From Shinella zoogloeoides (lineage in GTDB: Bacteria > Pseudomonadota > Alphaproteobacteria > Rhizobiales > Rhizobiaceae), in NCBI RefSeq assembly GCF_030733845.1, contig NZ_CP132313.1:186001-250000 (forward strand): a stretch of DNA of 64,000 nt, read 5' to 3'. Within the stretch, counting starts at the first letter, position 1, and the number at the start of each line of letters is the position of its first letter. The position numbers were made by a program, and so were the translations under genes. Shown piece after piece: positions 9,481 to 17,730 of the stretch. The notes beneath the pieces are model-generated. The model was not told the origin of the DNA, made no database searches, and saw only the letters and a program-made list of their open reading frames with translations.

Positions 9481-9517
9481 TTGAGACCGGTCTCAATGTA
9501 GAAGAGACCGGTCTCTT
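9481..9517. promoter_or_regulatory. Twin perfect operators for the LacI-family regulator
   Basis: Two perfect palindromes, TTGAGACCGGTCTCAA (9481-9496) and AAGAGACCGGTCTCTT (9502-9517), share the core GAGACCGGTCTC. They are 21 bp apart centre to centre, two turns of DNA helix. The central CG step and the size fit LacI-family operators. They lie between the divergent binding-protein gene (start 9357) and the lacI-type gene (start 9583). A TTGACA box follows at 9524-9529. The regulator binding is inferred. Confidence 0.75.
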
Positions 9518-9582
9518 TCGCTTTTGACAATTGTTATCTTCGCATTTGCCAGTGGTCAATATCTCTTGTAAGGCTAGCCTTC

Positions 9583-10662
9583 ATGGATCAGAGCCCGCCT
9601 CGAAACACCTCTGTCACCGTGGCCGATGTCGCGCACAAGGCGGGCGTCTCCAAGGCGACCGCCGCTCGTGTGCTGGGCGGCTATGGAACGGTCAGCGACC
9701 GGGTCCGCGAGGCCGTTACGGCCGCGGCCCGTGCGCTCGACTACCGACCGAATGAACTGGCCCGCAGCATGACGACGGGTCGCTCGGGCACGATCGGCGT
9801 CGTGGTCGGGGATATCGAGAACCCGTTCTTCAGCCTGGCCGTCCGCGGGATCACCGATGTCGCACGCCAGGCGGGCTTCACCGTCATCCTCATCAATTCG
9901 GGCGAAGACGTCGCGGCTGAGAAGGCGGCGATCCGAACCTTGCTGGCAAAGCGCGTCGATGGCCTGATCGTCTCGCCGGCCAAGGAGAGCGATGTCGAGC
10001 ATCTGCGCGAGGCCTTCCGCTCCGGCCTCCCTCTCGCGCTGCTGGACCGGGGAAGCGACGAACTTGACGTCGACACGGTCATCGCCGACGACCGGCACGC
10101 GGCTGAAGCCGTCACCTGCCGCCTCCTCTCGCTCGGTCATCGCAACATTGCCTATCTCACGGCCTGCGACACGCCCGATCACCGGTTCCGCACGGCAAAG
10201 GACATCAACACCGGATCTGTGCGGCGACGGATCGAAGGGTTTCTCGGCGCCTGCCGTGACGCAGGTCTTACTGGCATGGAGCAATGGATCCATGTCGGTG
10301 CGGTGACGCCGGAACATACGCAACGGATCGCCAAAGGAATGCTGCAATCGGCGCTGCGCCCGACGGCCCTTATCGCGTCCGACAGCGTGATCGGCCTTGA
10401 AGTGTTCAAGGTCTGCCGGGAGCTTGGATTGAGCGTGCCGCACGATCTATCGCTGGTCTCATTCCACGACGCGGACTGGACGTCGGTCACAACGCCCCCG
10501 GTAACCGTCGTGCGGCAACCCGTCTATGGTCTCGGCGAGACGGTGGCCAAATTGCTGGTAGAGCGGTTAAACGGTGAGCGCCAGGACGCCCGAAAGGTTG
10601 TCCTCAAAACTGAAATCGTGGAGCGCGCCTCCACGGGCGAACCCATTCAAGGTGAGCGATAG
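9583..10662 (+). CDS. LacI-family transcriptional regulator
   Basis: This 359-residue protein has the LacI helix-turn-helix at residues 12-32 (VTVADVAHKAGVSKATAARV), a hinge helix (YRPNELARSMTTGRSGTIGV) and a periplasmic-binding-protein-like ligand domain (NPFFSLAVRGITDVARQAGF, then KRVDGLIVSPAKESD, PTALIASDSVIGLEVFK and HDLSLVSFHDADWTSVTTPP). It probably represses the divergent uptake/oxidation operon and itself through the two palindromes just upstream, released by a small polar ligand. Length and domain order are complete for the family. Confidence 0.9.
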   Translation: MDQSPPRNTSVTVADVAHKAGVSKATAARVLGGYGTVSDRVREAVTAAARALDYRPNELARSMTTGRSGTIGVVVGDIENPFFSLAVRGITDVARQAGFTVILINSGEDVAAEKAAIRTLLAKRVDGLIVSPAKESDVEHLREAFRSGLPLALLDRGSDELDVDTVIADDRHAAEAVTCRLLSLGHRNIAYLTACDTPDHRFRTAKDINTGSVRRRIEGFLGACRDAGLTGMEQWIHVGAVTPEHTQRIAKGMLQSALRPTALIASDSVIGLEVFKVCRELGLSVPHDLSLVSFHDADWTSVTTPPVTVVRQPVYGLGETVAKLLVERLNGERQDARKVVLKTEIVERASTGEPIQGER

Positions 10663-10766
10663 ATCGTGATGTCGGCTTGCGCTGTTTCGGACGACCTGCA
10701 CACCCTCCGAAATACCCCGCCCCACGTCCTTGCCTTGCGACCGCCTGCCAACCACGCTAAAACTCC

Positions 10767-11096
10767 ATGACATATCGCCAGGGACGGCACGACCTCGATT
10801 TTTCGAAGGTCACATGTGCGACAACGTCCGGCTCTCAGCCCCATATCAATCCATCGCCGGACGCGTTGGAGATCGATGTGTCGCGCGATATCAAGCTTCG
10901 GGATTTGGCAAACGGTGGTCCAATCGAAACCGCGGAGGCTCGTTCCGAGGCGTCCAAAATGACGGCCGGGGCCATCGAGATGTTTGGGGGCAACGCGCCA
11001 ACCGCCGTCGCCTATTGCGGGCTTGATGCGTGGCTGGAGGGAGATGAGAAACAAGTCGCGCTGTGGGGCGAGGTCTTCAACCGCCTGAAGACCTGA
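10767..11096 (+). CDS. Hypothetical protein
   Basis: This is a 109-residue frame of good local codon use, with an acidic and alanine-rich C-terminal half (AIEMFGGNAPTAVAYCGLDA, then WLEGDEKQVALWGEVFNRLK). No family was recognised. The ATG at 10767 has no clear ribosome binding site. The 3' end overlaps the convergent response-regulator gene by 20 bp. The helix-forming C-terminal half looks like a real small rhizobial protein, but the function is unknown and the frame could be spurious. Confidence 0.4.
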   Translation: MTYRQGRHDLDFSKVTCATTSGSQPHINPSPDALEIDVSRDIKLRDLANGGPIETAEARSEASKMTAGAIEMFGGNAPTAVAYCGLDAWLEGDEKQVALWGEVFNRLKT

Positions 11097-11787
11097 CCTC
11101 GTCGTCCTGGACGTCGCCCGGCGCACGAAGCGCATAGCCCGCTCCGCGGACGGTTCGGATGAGATCTGGTCCGAATCTTTTCAAAGTCCGCCTGATATGG
11201 CCGAGATGAATATCGACGGTGCGCGGCTCCACCTCGGCGTTGTCAGGCCAGCAGCGTTCAATGAAGTCGTCCCGGCTGCAGGCTTCGGCCGGACGTTCCA
11301 ACATATGCCGCAACAGCTTGAACTGAAGCGGCGTCAGCGGCACTTCCATCCCGGACCGAAGGACCTGCATTCGTGCTAGGTTCATTTCGAGATCAGCAAA
11401 CTTGAACGTGCCGTCAAATCCCGACGACGATCCTGTCGTGGTGCCGCGATATCGCAGTCTGCGAAGAAAACGGACAAGCTTCGACGGGTCGAACGGGCGC
11501 GCCAGGAGAAGGTCGTCAGAGCCGAGCACATCGTCAAAGCCCTGGTCGCCTTTGGACAGGATGACAAGCGCCGCCCGCGGGAACGCGCGGCGGATCTCGA
11601 CGAGGCGTTCGGGCACGGCCTGGTTCGCAGCGTCTACGACAACGGCGACATAGTCCGCCTCGGTCGGTTGAGCGCCGGCATCGTTGTCGGCGGCGAGCAC
11701 GACCTCAAACCCTTCGACCGCGAAGAGATGTCGAACGAAGAGGAAAAGTTGAGCGTCGTCAAATCGGGCGAGCACCTTTTGAGTCAT
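11077..11787 (-). CDS. Winged-helix response-regulator-like protein (OmpR/PhoB type) without partner kinase
   Basis: This 236-residue protein has a receiver-like N-terminal domain (about 1-115) and an OmpR/PhoB winged helix (about 135-225: LTPLQFKLLRHMLERPAEAC, then RTVDIHLGHIRRTLKRFG and LIRTVRGAGYAL). The acidic pocket (RFDDAQ) and a candidate phospho-Asp (AVVVDAANQ) remain. The conserved Lys near the end of the receiver is Arg (LLARPFDP), so phosphorylation may be weak or absent. The start at 11787 has a GGAG ribosome binding site; an in-frame ATG at 11799 overlaps the SDR stop codon. It is the last gene of the GntR-linked leftward operon, and a similar regulator ends the transporter part of the rightward operon at 20656. 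Confidence 0.75.
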   Translation of the reverse strand: MTQKVLARFDDAQLFLFVRHLFAVEGFEVVLAADNDAGAQPTEADYVAVVVDAANQAVPERLVEIRRAFPRAALVILSKGDQGFDDVLGSDDLLLARPFDPSKLVRFLRRLRYRGTTTGSSSGFDGTFKFADLEMNLARMQVLRSGMEVPLTPLQFKLLRHMLERPAEACSRDDFIERCWPDNAEVEPRTVDIHLGHIRRTLKRFGPDLIRTVRGAGYALRAPGDVQDDEVRSSGG

Positions 11788-11798
11788 GACACACTCCA

Positions 11799-12575
11799 TC
11801 AAAGGGGCGCGAACTCCCCTCCGTTCACATCGATAATCGCGCCGTTGATGAAGCCGGCTTCGTCGGAAAGCAGAAAGCGTATGAGGGCGGCGACGTCAGC
11901 GCCGGTCCCCAGACGCCCGACGGGGATGCGCCGCAGCGCCTCAAGGTTCGTGCTGCTCGTGGGGTCCCCCGCCATGTCCGTAGCGATCCGGCCCGGGGCG
12001 ACGACGTTGATGGTGATGGCAGACCCATTGCATGCGGCAACCATCGACTTTGCAAGACCCGCGAGCGCCGCTTTCGAGGCCACGTAAGGCGCACCCGCAA
12101 TTTTGGGAATTGTCCGACCGGCCACCGAGCCGATGAGGACGATGCGCCCGCGACCGGATGGCTTCATGCGTTTCAGGGCGGCCTGGCAACACCAGACCGC
12201 CCCTGTGAGGTTGACGCTGAGGACGTCATGCCACTGGGCGGCATCGACGTCTTCAAACGGCACAGCGCCGTGGGCGTCTTTTGGAGAAATGCCCGCGTTG
12301 CAGACCAGAGCGTCAACCCGCTCCCAGCGCTCGTCGACCAACGCGAAAAACGCGTTCACCGAGGGCTTGGACCTGACATCGACGCACGCAGTCAGGATCG
12401 CCGACGCGTCAGCCGTTGTTCGCAGCATGTCCTCGGCCTTTTGGACATGCTGCACATTCTGGCTGAAGAAGGCGACCCTGTAGCCCGCGGCCAACAGGGC
12501 CGTAACGGTCGAAAGCCCGATACCGGTGCTTCCGCCCGTCACGATCGCGACAGGTGCTTGTTGGCTCTCGATCAC
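11799..12575 (-). CDS. Short-chain dehydrogenase/reductase (SDR)
   Basis: From the GTG at 12575 the 258-residue product has the classical SDR pattern: cofactor motif TGGSTGIG (about residues 12-19), CNAGIS, the catalytic Ser in IVLIGSVAGRT, the YxxxK pair in APYVASKAALAG, and the C-terminal GFINGAIIDVNGGEFAPL. It probably uses NAD(P)H to interconvert a carbonyl and an alcohol. The GTG overlaps the stop of the upstream ThDP enzyme gene (GTGA), so the two are translationally coupled; the longer in-frame extension back to 12773 lies inside that gene. Its substrate is probably the product of the aminotransferase and ThDP enzyme of the same operon. Confidence 0.85.
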   Translation of the reverse strand: MIESQQAPVAIVTGGSTGIGLSTVTALLAAGYRVAFFSQNVQHVQKAEDMLRTTADASAILTACVDVRSKPSVNAFFALVDERWERVDALVCNAGISPKDAHGAVPFEDVDAAQWHDVLSVNLTGAVWCCQAALKRMKPSGRGRIVLIGSVAGRTIPKIAGAPYVASKAALAGLAKSMVAACNGSAITINVVAPGRIATDMAGDPTSSTNLEALRRIPVGRLGTGADVAALIRFLLSDEAGFINGAIIDVNGGEFAPL

Positions 12576-14287
12576 GCGGCCTCGTCCATCGCGGCGAACA
12601 GGGAAAGTGGCGGGTGCGCTTCGGGATCGGTCACCACCTCGATAAGGTTTGGCCGGTTTGATCCAATCGCGCCTTCGAGCACGCTCGCCAGCTGGTTTGG
12701 ATCGCTCACATAGGCCGCATCGCAACCGCAAGCCTGCGCGATCGCGGTGTGCTCGACCGGAGAAAAGTGGCATGCCGTGGTGAAGCGACCGAACTTGACG
12801 GTCTCGGCATCCCGCTGGAATCCGAGAATGCCGTTGTTGAGAACGATGATCGTCACCGGGATGTGAAGACGCACGATCGTCTCCATCTCAGCCCAACTGT
12901 GCGCGAACCCACCATCTCCGACGATCGCCACGACGGGGCTCCCTGGTCGGGCGAGCTTCGCCCCGACGGCGAGCGGAAGACCCCAGCCGAGGCCCGCAAG
13001 TCCTCGCGGCGTGATGAACCGAGCCCCCGCTTTCGGAGCGCGCAGCTGGCCGGTCACCCACATGGACGAATAGCTCGCGTCCGCGACCACCGTGAGCCCT
13101 TGGTCCAGCCAAGGCTGAAGCTCTCGCATGATCCGTTCCGGCCTGATCGGCGAGCTGCCCGATTCATAGACGCTTCTGCGCGCCTGCTCAAACGAGGACC
13201 AGCATCGGGCGATCTCGCGTTCAAGCTCGTCACGCCGTGCCGTTCTCTTGTCTAGGTTCATCGGCGCGATGGCATCGGCAAGCGCGTTCATCGTTGTCGT
13301 CGCATCGCCGACGAGACGAAGGGCCTCATAGTTGCGGCCAATCTCGCACGGATCGACATCGATATGGATGACGCGCGCGGTCGGGGAAATCTGACGCCAG
13401 CTATCGGTGCCGTTCTGGTTGGTCCGCGTGCCGGCCAGGATGACCAGGTCCGCCGTCTCGACGAATTTGCGCGTGAAGGCACCCAGCGACCGCGGCCCTG
13501 TCAAAGCGCCGAGCACGCCGACGGAGAGCGGATGATGCTCATCGACAACGCCCTTGCCCATATTCGTCGTGCACACTGGAAGGCTTGCGAGCTCCTGCAA
13601 GCAGGAGAACGCGGCAGCCGCGCCGGCGGCATGGACACCGCCGCCTGCGATGACGACGGGACGTTCGGCCTCGACGATCCATTGCGCCGCCTGCCCCAGG
13701 GCCTCATTGCACGGGCGCGTGCGATCGAGCGGCCAAATGCCGAGGGTCGCGGTGCGCCGCCGCTCGGGATGCCGGATTTCCGAGCGGAGCAGGTCCGCGG
13801 GCAGAAGGAGCGCGACAGGACCCGGCCGGCCGGATGTGGCTGCCGTGAACGCCGCATCGATATAGTCCTCGACACGCGCCTCGACCTGAAGGCGGCGTAC
13901 CCATTTCGTGCAGGACTGGAACAGCGCGACCTGATCGAAATCCTGAAACGCATTCTTGTCCGTCTGGTCCCGTTCGACATCCTGGACGAGAGCGACAAGG
14001 GGGATGCTCGCCTTCAGAGCCTCGGCAAGAGGTGCCACAAGCAGGGTCGCCGCCGGCCCGTTCTGGGCCGCGACCACGCCAACCCTGCCGGAGATGCGCG
14101 CGTATCCGTCAGCCATGGCGCCGCCCATATTTTCCTGCCGGTAGGCGATCTGGCGAATCCCGATGGCTTCAGCAGCAAGAACGACCGCGGACGGAAGGCT
14201 CTGCGCAAAGAGGGTATCGACGCCGTGCCGCTTCAGGGCCTTGGCGATGCATTCGGCGACGGTTTCGTTGATGGTCGTGGTTGTCAA
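12572..14287 (-). CDS. Thiamine diphosphate-dependent enzyme, acetolactate-synthase-like
   Basis: This 571-residue protein has the three domains of the pyruvate-oxidase/acetolactate-synthase family. The N-terminal pyrimidine domain has the catalytic Glu in YRQENMGGAMADGYAR (about residue 52). The central domain contains ERPVVIAGGGVHAAGA. The C-terminal ThDP/Mg domain has GDGGFAHSWAEMETIV through VLNN (about residues 455-485). Relatives decarboxylate 2-oxo acids or make acyloins; sulfoacetaldehyde acetyltransferase and glyoxylate carboligase are in the same superfamily, so the reaction stays open. It starts with TTG at 14287, overlapping the aminotransferase stop (TTGA), which suggests coupled and limited translation. 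It lies between class III aminotransferase and SDR genes. Confidence 0.85.
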   Translation of the reverse strand: MTTTTINETVAECIAKALKRHGVDTLFAQSLPSAVVLAAEAIGIRQIAYRQENMGGAMADGYARISGRVGVVAAQNGPAATLLVAPLAEALKASIPLVALVQDVERDQTDKNAFQDFDQVALFQSCTKWVRRLQVEARVEDYIDAAFTAATSGRPGPVALLLPADLLRSEIRHPERRRTATLGIWPLDRTRPCNEALGQAAQWIVEAERPVVIAGGGVHAAGAAAAFSCLQELASLPVCTTNMGKGVVDEHHPLSVGVLGALTGPRSLGAFTRKFVETADLVILAGTRTNQNGTDSWRQISPTARVIHIDVDPCEIGRNYEALRLVGDATTTMNALADAIAPMNLDKRTARRDELEREIARCWSSFEQARRSVYESGSSPIRPERIMRELQPWLDQGLTVVADASYSSMWVTGQLRAPKAGARFITPRGLAGLGWGLPLAVGAKLARPGSPVVAIVGDGGFAHSWAEMETIVRLHIPVTIIVLNNGILGFQRDAETVKFGRFTTACHFSPVEHTAIAQACGCDAAYVSDPNQLASVLEGAIGSNRPNLIEVVTDPEAHPPLSLFAAMDEAA

Positions 14288-15633
14288 AGCTGAGCCTCCT
14301 GGCTTGCAAAACGATGGCTTGCGAGAAATTTATCGAACGCCGCGGACACCTGATCGAGATCCGCATCGGTCATGGGAGACGAGAGACAAGCCGCTGCATC
14401 ATGCGGCAGCAAAATGCCTTCGGCTCGCAGAAACCGGCTAAGACTGCGCATGGTCGCCGCTTCCCCTGGCGTCTGAGCCGCCGCCGCCCAGGAACGAGGC
14501 GGCTCGGCTTTGGGATGAAGGCGAAACAGGGAGGCCGCCCCGGTTACCGAAAATGGGGCTCGGTGGTTTCGGGCTATCTCTGCGAGTTGCGCGCGAAGGC
14601 GGTTTCCCTGTTGCTCGAGCCGATCGAACATGGCCGGTGTCGCCGCCTCCATGGCGACGCGGCCCGCCACCATGGAAACAGGGTTTGCCGAGAAAGTGCC
14701 GCCTTGCGAGACCAACGGGGAACGCCGGTCGCCCCCGAACACGGCCATGACAGTTGCGCTGCCTCCGACGGCGCCGATCGGGAACCCGCCGCCAATGACC
14801 TTGCCGGCGACGAGGAGATCGGGTTTTAGGCCGTAACGGGCGGAAGCCCCGGCAAAGCTCTGCCGCAAATTCAGGACTTCGTCCGCGATGATAAGGATGC
14901 CATGCCGTCCGGCCACGGCTGTGAGGCGGTCGATGAAGTCACGTGTCGGCGCGATGAGTCCGGCCCGACTGGGCATCGGGTCAATGAGCACCGCAGCAAG
15001 GCGATCGGCATTCGCTGTCAGTGCGTCCTCGACCGCATCGGCGTCATTGAAGTCCAGCACCAGAACATCGTTCGCCACCGCATTGGGGGCGCCCTGATAG
15101 GCAAGGCGCGCCTTGCGGCGCCCCGCATCGTCGGCTTCAAACCCGTTCTGGCCGGCCTCAGCCCAGTCGTAGGCGCCGTGGTAGGCGCCGGCGAAACGGG
15201 CGATGGCGGATCGGCCGGTGAAGGCTCGCGCCGCCTTGATGGCGAACATGACGGCTTCGGTGCCGGTGTTTACGAAGCGAATCCGCTCGACGCTCGGAAT
15301 TCGCGAGGTCAGGAGTTCAGCGAGTGCGATCTCGTGCCGCGTCGGGTTGGAAAAGCAGGTCCCCGTCGACAGCAATGCGCTGACGGCTTCCATCACGGGC
15401 TCGTAGCCGTGGCCGTGAAGGAGCGTGGTGAAGTTGTTGTTGAGGTCGAGGAGGCGCGCATCGTCGACATCGACGAGAAAGGCCCCCTCCCCGCGCGCGG
15501 CGTAGATGGGGTGAGGATCCCTGTCGATCGTTGCACGCGTCACCCCGCCGGGAAACACGGCGTGGCCGCGCTGATAGAGATCGACGGACCGGGAGTGCGC
15601 TGACTCCTCGGCGTCGGCCGGTTCTGTGAGCAT
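14284..15633 (-). CDS. Class III aminotransferase, glutamate-1-semialdehyde-aminomutase-like
   Basis: The 449-residue product starts at ATG 15633 (ribosome binding site AAGGAT). It has the fold-type I PLP pattern: RIRFVNTGTEAVMFAIKAAR for phosphate binding, GAYHGAYDWAE, ILIIADEVLNLR for the PLP ring, and the Schiff-base Lys in DLLVAGKVIGGGFPIGAVGG (about residue 277), then GGTFSANPVSMVAG. The similarity is to glutamate-1-semialdehyde 2,1-aminomutase and related enzymes; the plasmid context with uptake genes suggests a catabolic transaminase or aminomutase, not heme synthesis. It is the first gene of the operon leading to the ThDP enzyme, SDR and regulator. A GntR-type palindrome lies 47 bp upstream of its start. 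Confidence 0.85.
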   Translation of the reverse strand: MLTEPADAEESAHSRSVDLYQRGHAVFPGGVTRATIDRDPHPIYAARGEGAFLVDVDDARLLDLNNNFTTLLHGHGYEPVMEAVSALLSTGTCFSNPTRHEIALAELLTSRIPSVERIRFVNTGTEAVMFAIKAARAFTGRSAIARFAGAYHGAYDWAEAGQNGFEADDAGRRKARLAYQGAPNAVANDVLVLDFNDADAVEDALTANADRLAAVLIDPMPSRAGLIAPTRDFIDRLTAVAGRHGILIIADEVLNLRQSFAGASARYGLKPDLLVAGKVIGGGFPIGAVGGSATVMAVFGGDRRSPLVSQGGTFSANPVSMVAGRVAMEAATPAMFDRLEQQGNRLRAQLAEIARNHRAPFSVTGAASLFRLHPKAEPPRSWAAAAQTPGEAATMRSLSRFLRAEGILLPHDAAACLSSPMTDADLDQVSAAFDKFLASHRFASQEAQL

Positions 15634-15679
15634 CTGGCTATCCTTGCTGCAAAAATGAGACTTTGTGAAAGCTTCACAT

Positions 15680-15695
15680 TTTTGTTGCAACAAAA
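15680..15695. promoter_or_regulatory. Operator palindrome upstream of the aminotransferase operon
   Basis: TTTTGTTGCAACAAAA is a perfect 16-bp palindrome between the gntR stop and the aminotransferase start. The same element, extended to 18 bp, occurs at 16449-16466. A partial copy (TTGCTGCAAAAA) follows about 15643-15656. It is the likely binding site of the GntR regulator encoded between the two copies. Confidence 0.7.
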
Positions 15696-15731
15696 TAGCC
15701 GCATGTCAATGCGATGCGACAAAAAACGTCG

Positions 15732-16418
15732 CTAGACGGAGGTGCGCGCCCTTACAGCGCTCCGCAGCCGCAGATATCCGATGCGGATGTCGCTTTCGAA
15801 AGCGGCGCGCAGGGCCCGACCATCACCTTCCTCGATCGCGTCGATGACCATTTCGTGGTTGCGTACCCCGTACCGTTCCTCGGCGAATTCAGGATAGAGG
15901 CCGTAGAACGAGGGGCCCACGCGCAGCCACTGAGCCTCGATCAAGCCGACGAGCCGGGGCAGGCCCGAGCGCCCATAGACGTGGAAATGGAACTCCTTGT
16001 TATGCCAGAGAACGGACGCGTAATCGCGGCGCCCTAGCCCCTCATTGATCTGGATTTGCAGGGACTTGAGCCTCTCGACATCCGACGCGCCGCAGTTTTT
16101 CGCAGCCTCCTCCGCCGCCAGACCCTCCAGCGCTATTCGCACCACAGTGACCTCTCTGAGATCGGACTCCGACAGAACGGGGATGATCACCGTCTTGGGG
16201 CCGGCATAGACCAGAGCATTTTCGGCCGTCAGCCTGTTGATGGCATCGCGCGCCGGGGTCGAACTGACACCGAGGGTCTCCGCAACAGATCGAACCGTCA
16301 GTTTGTCGCCAGGCCTGTAGACGCCCCTGCTGATCCGGTCCTTTAGCGCGTCATAGGCCGCCTCGCCCAGCCGCGGATTTGCGGCGCTTTTCATGCCATC
16401 GGTTTCATCATTAATCAT
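15732..16418 (-). CDS. GntR-family (FadR/FCD type) transcriptional regulator
   Basis: The 228-residue product has an N-terminal winged helix (EAAYDALKDRISRGVYRPGD, then LTVRSVAETLGVSSTPARDA) and a C-terminal all-helical FCD ligand domain with the usual metal-binding pattern (VVRIALEGLAAEEAAKN, WHNKEFHFHVY, NHEMVIDAIEEGD). FCD regulators bind carboxylic acid or amino-acid-derived ligands. The ATG at 16418 is preferred; ATG codons at 16442 and further in are alternatives. Identical palindromes lie 31 bp upstream of its own start and in front of the aminotransferase operon. It therefore probably controls itself, the leftward enzyme operon and the rightward transporter operon. Confidence 0.85.
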   Translation of the reverse strand: MINDETDGMKSAANPRLGEAAYDALKDRISRGVYRPGDKLTVRSVAETLGVSSTPARDAINRLTAENALVYAGPKTVIIPVLSESDLREVTVVRIALEGLAAEEAAKNCGASDVERLKSLQIQINEGLGRRDYASVLWHNKEFHFHVYGRSGLPRLVGLIEAQWLRVGPSFYGLYPEFAEERYGVRNHEMVIDAIEEGDGRALRAAFESDIRIGYLRLRSAVRARTSV

Positions 16419-16448
16419 TTTACATCCCAAGATGGTTGACACGGCTTA

Positions 16449-16466
16449 TTTTTGTTGCAACAAAAA
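16449..16466. promoter_or_regulatory. Operator palindrome in the gntR / ABC transporter divergent region
   Basis: TTTTTGTTGCAACAAAAA is a perfect 18-bp palindrome 31 bp upstream of gntR and 155 bp upstream of the ABC transporter ATPase start. It matches the element at 15680-15695 and is the second probable GntR site. Confidence 0.7.
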
Positions 16467-16620
16467 ACGCATTGTGAACGTTTTGCAAAGTTATGTCGCA
16501 TCAATACTACCGCGTCGCGGACCTGATGTCACATGTCCAGCGCATGCCACGAACCAGACGGCACGGATGCGCGCCGTCGGCCGCGGCAGAACGCCTTCAG
16601 TACATAGATTGGGGGACAAG

Positions 16621-17730
16621 TTGATTGGAAAGAGTTTAACCCTATCCGGCATCTCGAAGGCCTATGGGGCCGTGGAGGCCGTCAAGAATACGACGCTCGA
16701 GATCCACGCCGGCGAATTCGTCTCCATCGTTGGACCGTCCGGATCCGGCAAGACATCGTTGCTCACGATGATTGCAGGGTTCGAGCATCCGAGCACCGGA
16801 ACGATCCATATTGCGAGCCAGGATATCACATCGGCTGCGCCGCACCTGCGCAACATTGGCATGGTCTTTCAGCGATATGCCCTGTTCCCGCACATGACGG
16901 TGCAAGAAAACATCGCGTTTCCCTTGCGCATGCGCCGCGTGTCCAAAACGCCAGACGGCCGCAGACGCGTGGCAGAGATGCTCGACCTTGTCCAATTGGA
17001 AGGTCTCGAAGATCGCTATCCTCATCAGTTGTCCGGCGGGCAACAGCAGCGCGTTGCCGTGGCACGCGCGCTGGTATTCAATCCGCCAGTCATTCTCATG
17101 GACGAACCGCTCGGGGCGCTGGACAAGAAGTTGCGCGAGGCGATGCAGCTTGAGATCAAGCGGATCCAGGAGCGGCTCGGCGCAACCGTCGTCTATGTCA
17201 CGCACGACCAAGAGGAAGCGCTCACGATGTCGAACCGCGTCGCGGTGATGCATCGCGGCACGCTTCAGCAGATCGGCGCCCCGGACGAGCTCTACCGGGA
17301 CCCGCGGAACGCTTTTGTCGCGGACTTTGTCGGGTCCATCAATTTTTTGCCCGTGACGGTCGTTTCCTGTGACGAGAGCAGCGCCGTGGTGGTCCTGAGA
17401 GGTTCGTCGGCTCCAATCTCCGTCAGCAGGCGGGCATCGGATCGTCCAACACCGGGACAATTCTACCAGCTTGCGATCCGTCCGGAGCATCTGGAACTAC
17501 GGCCGACACAATGGGACCGCAATTCGGTCATCGAAGGCGTCCTTGATACTGTCGTGTTTGCGGGCGCCACGCGCACCGCGGTCGTGCGCATCAGCGCCCT
17601 CGGCGACGCCGTCGTGCGGGTTCAGGTTCCCTTCTCGCAGGCAATCCCGGAAAAGGGCGCTCTGGTTTCCCTCGAGTTCGCCGCTGTGAACGCCCGCCTC
17701 TTTCCAGCGGAAAGCGAGGCCCTGCCGTGA
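16621..17730 (+). CDS. ABC transporter ATPase, polyamine (PotA) type
   Basis: The 369-residue protein has Walker A GPSGSGKT (about residues 39-46), the Q-loop in GMVFQRYALFPHMTVQENIA, signature LSGGQQQR, Walker B VILMDEPLGALDKK and the H-loop VTHDQEEAL, followed by a C-terminal TOBE-like domain (about 285-360). This is the length and order of PotA/FbpC-type ATPases. The start is set at the TTG at 16621 because GGGGGA lies just upstream and the family sequence begins there; the longer frame to 16393 crosses the operator. It overlaps the next gene (CCGTGA), giving a tightly coupled four-gene transporter operon. Confidence 0.85.
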   Translation: MIGKSLTLSGISKAYGAVEAVKNTTLEIHAGEFVSIVGPSGSGKTSLLTMIAGFEHPSTGTIHIASQDITSAAPHLRNIGMVFQRYALFPHMTVQENIAFPLRMRRVSKTPDGRRRVAEMLDLVQLEGLEDRYPHQLSGGQQQRVAVARALVFNPPVILMDEPLGALDKKLREAMQLEIKRIQERLGATVVYVTHDQEEALTMSNRVAVMHRGTLQQIGAPDELYRDPRNAFVADFVGSINFLPVTVVSCDESSAVVVLRGSSAPISVSRRASDRPTPGQFYQLAIRPEHLELRPTQWDRNSVIEGVLDTVVFAGATRTAVVRISALGDAVVRVQVPFSQAIPEKGALVSLEFAAVNARLFPAESEALP

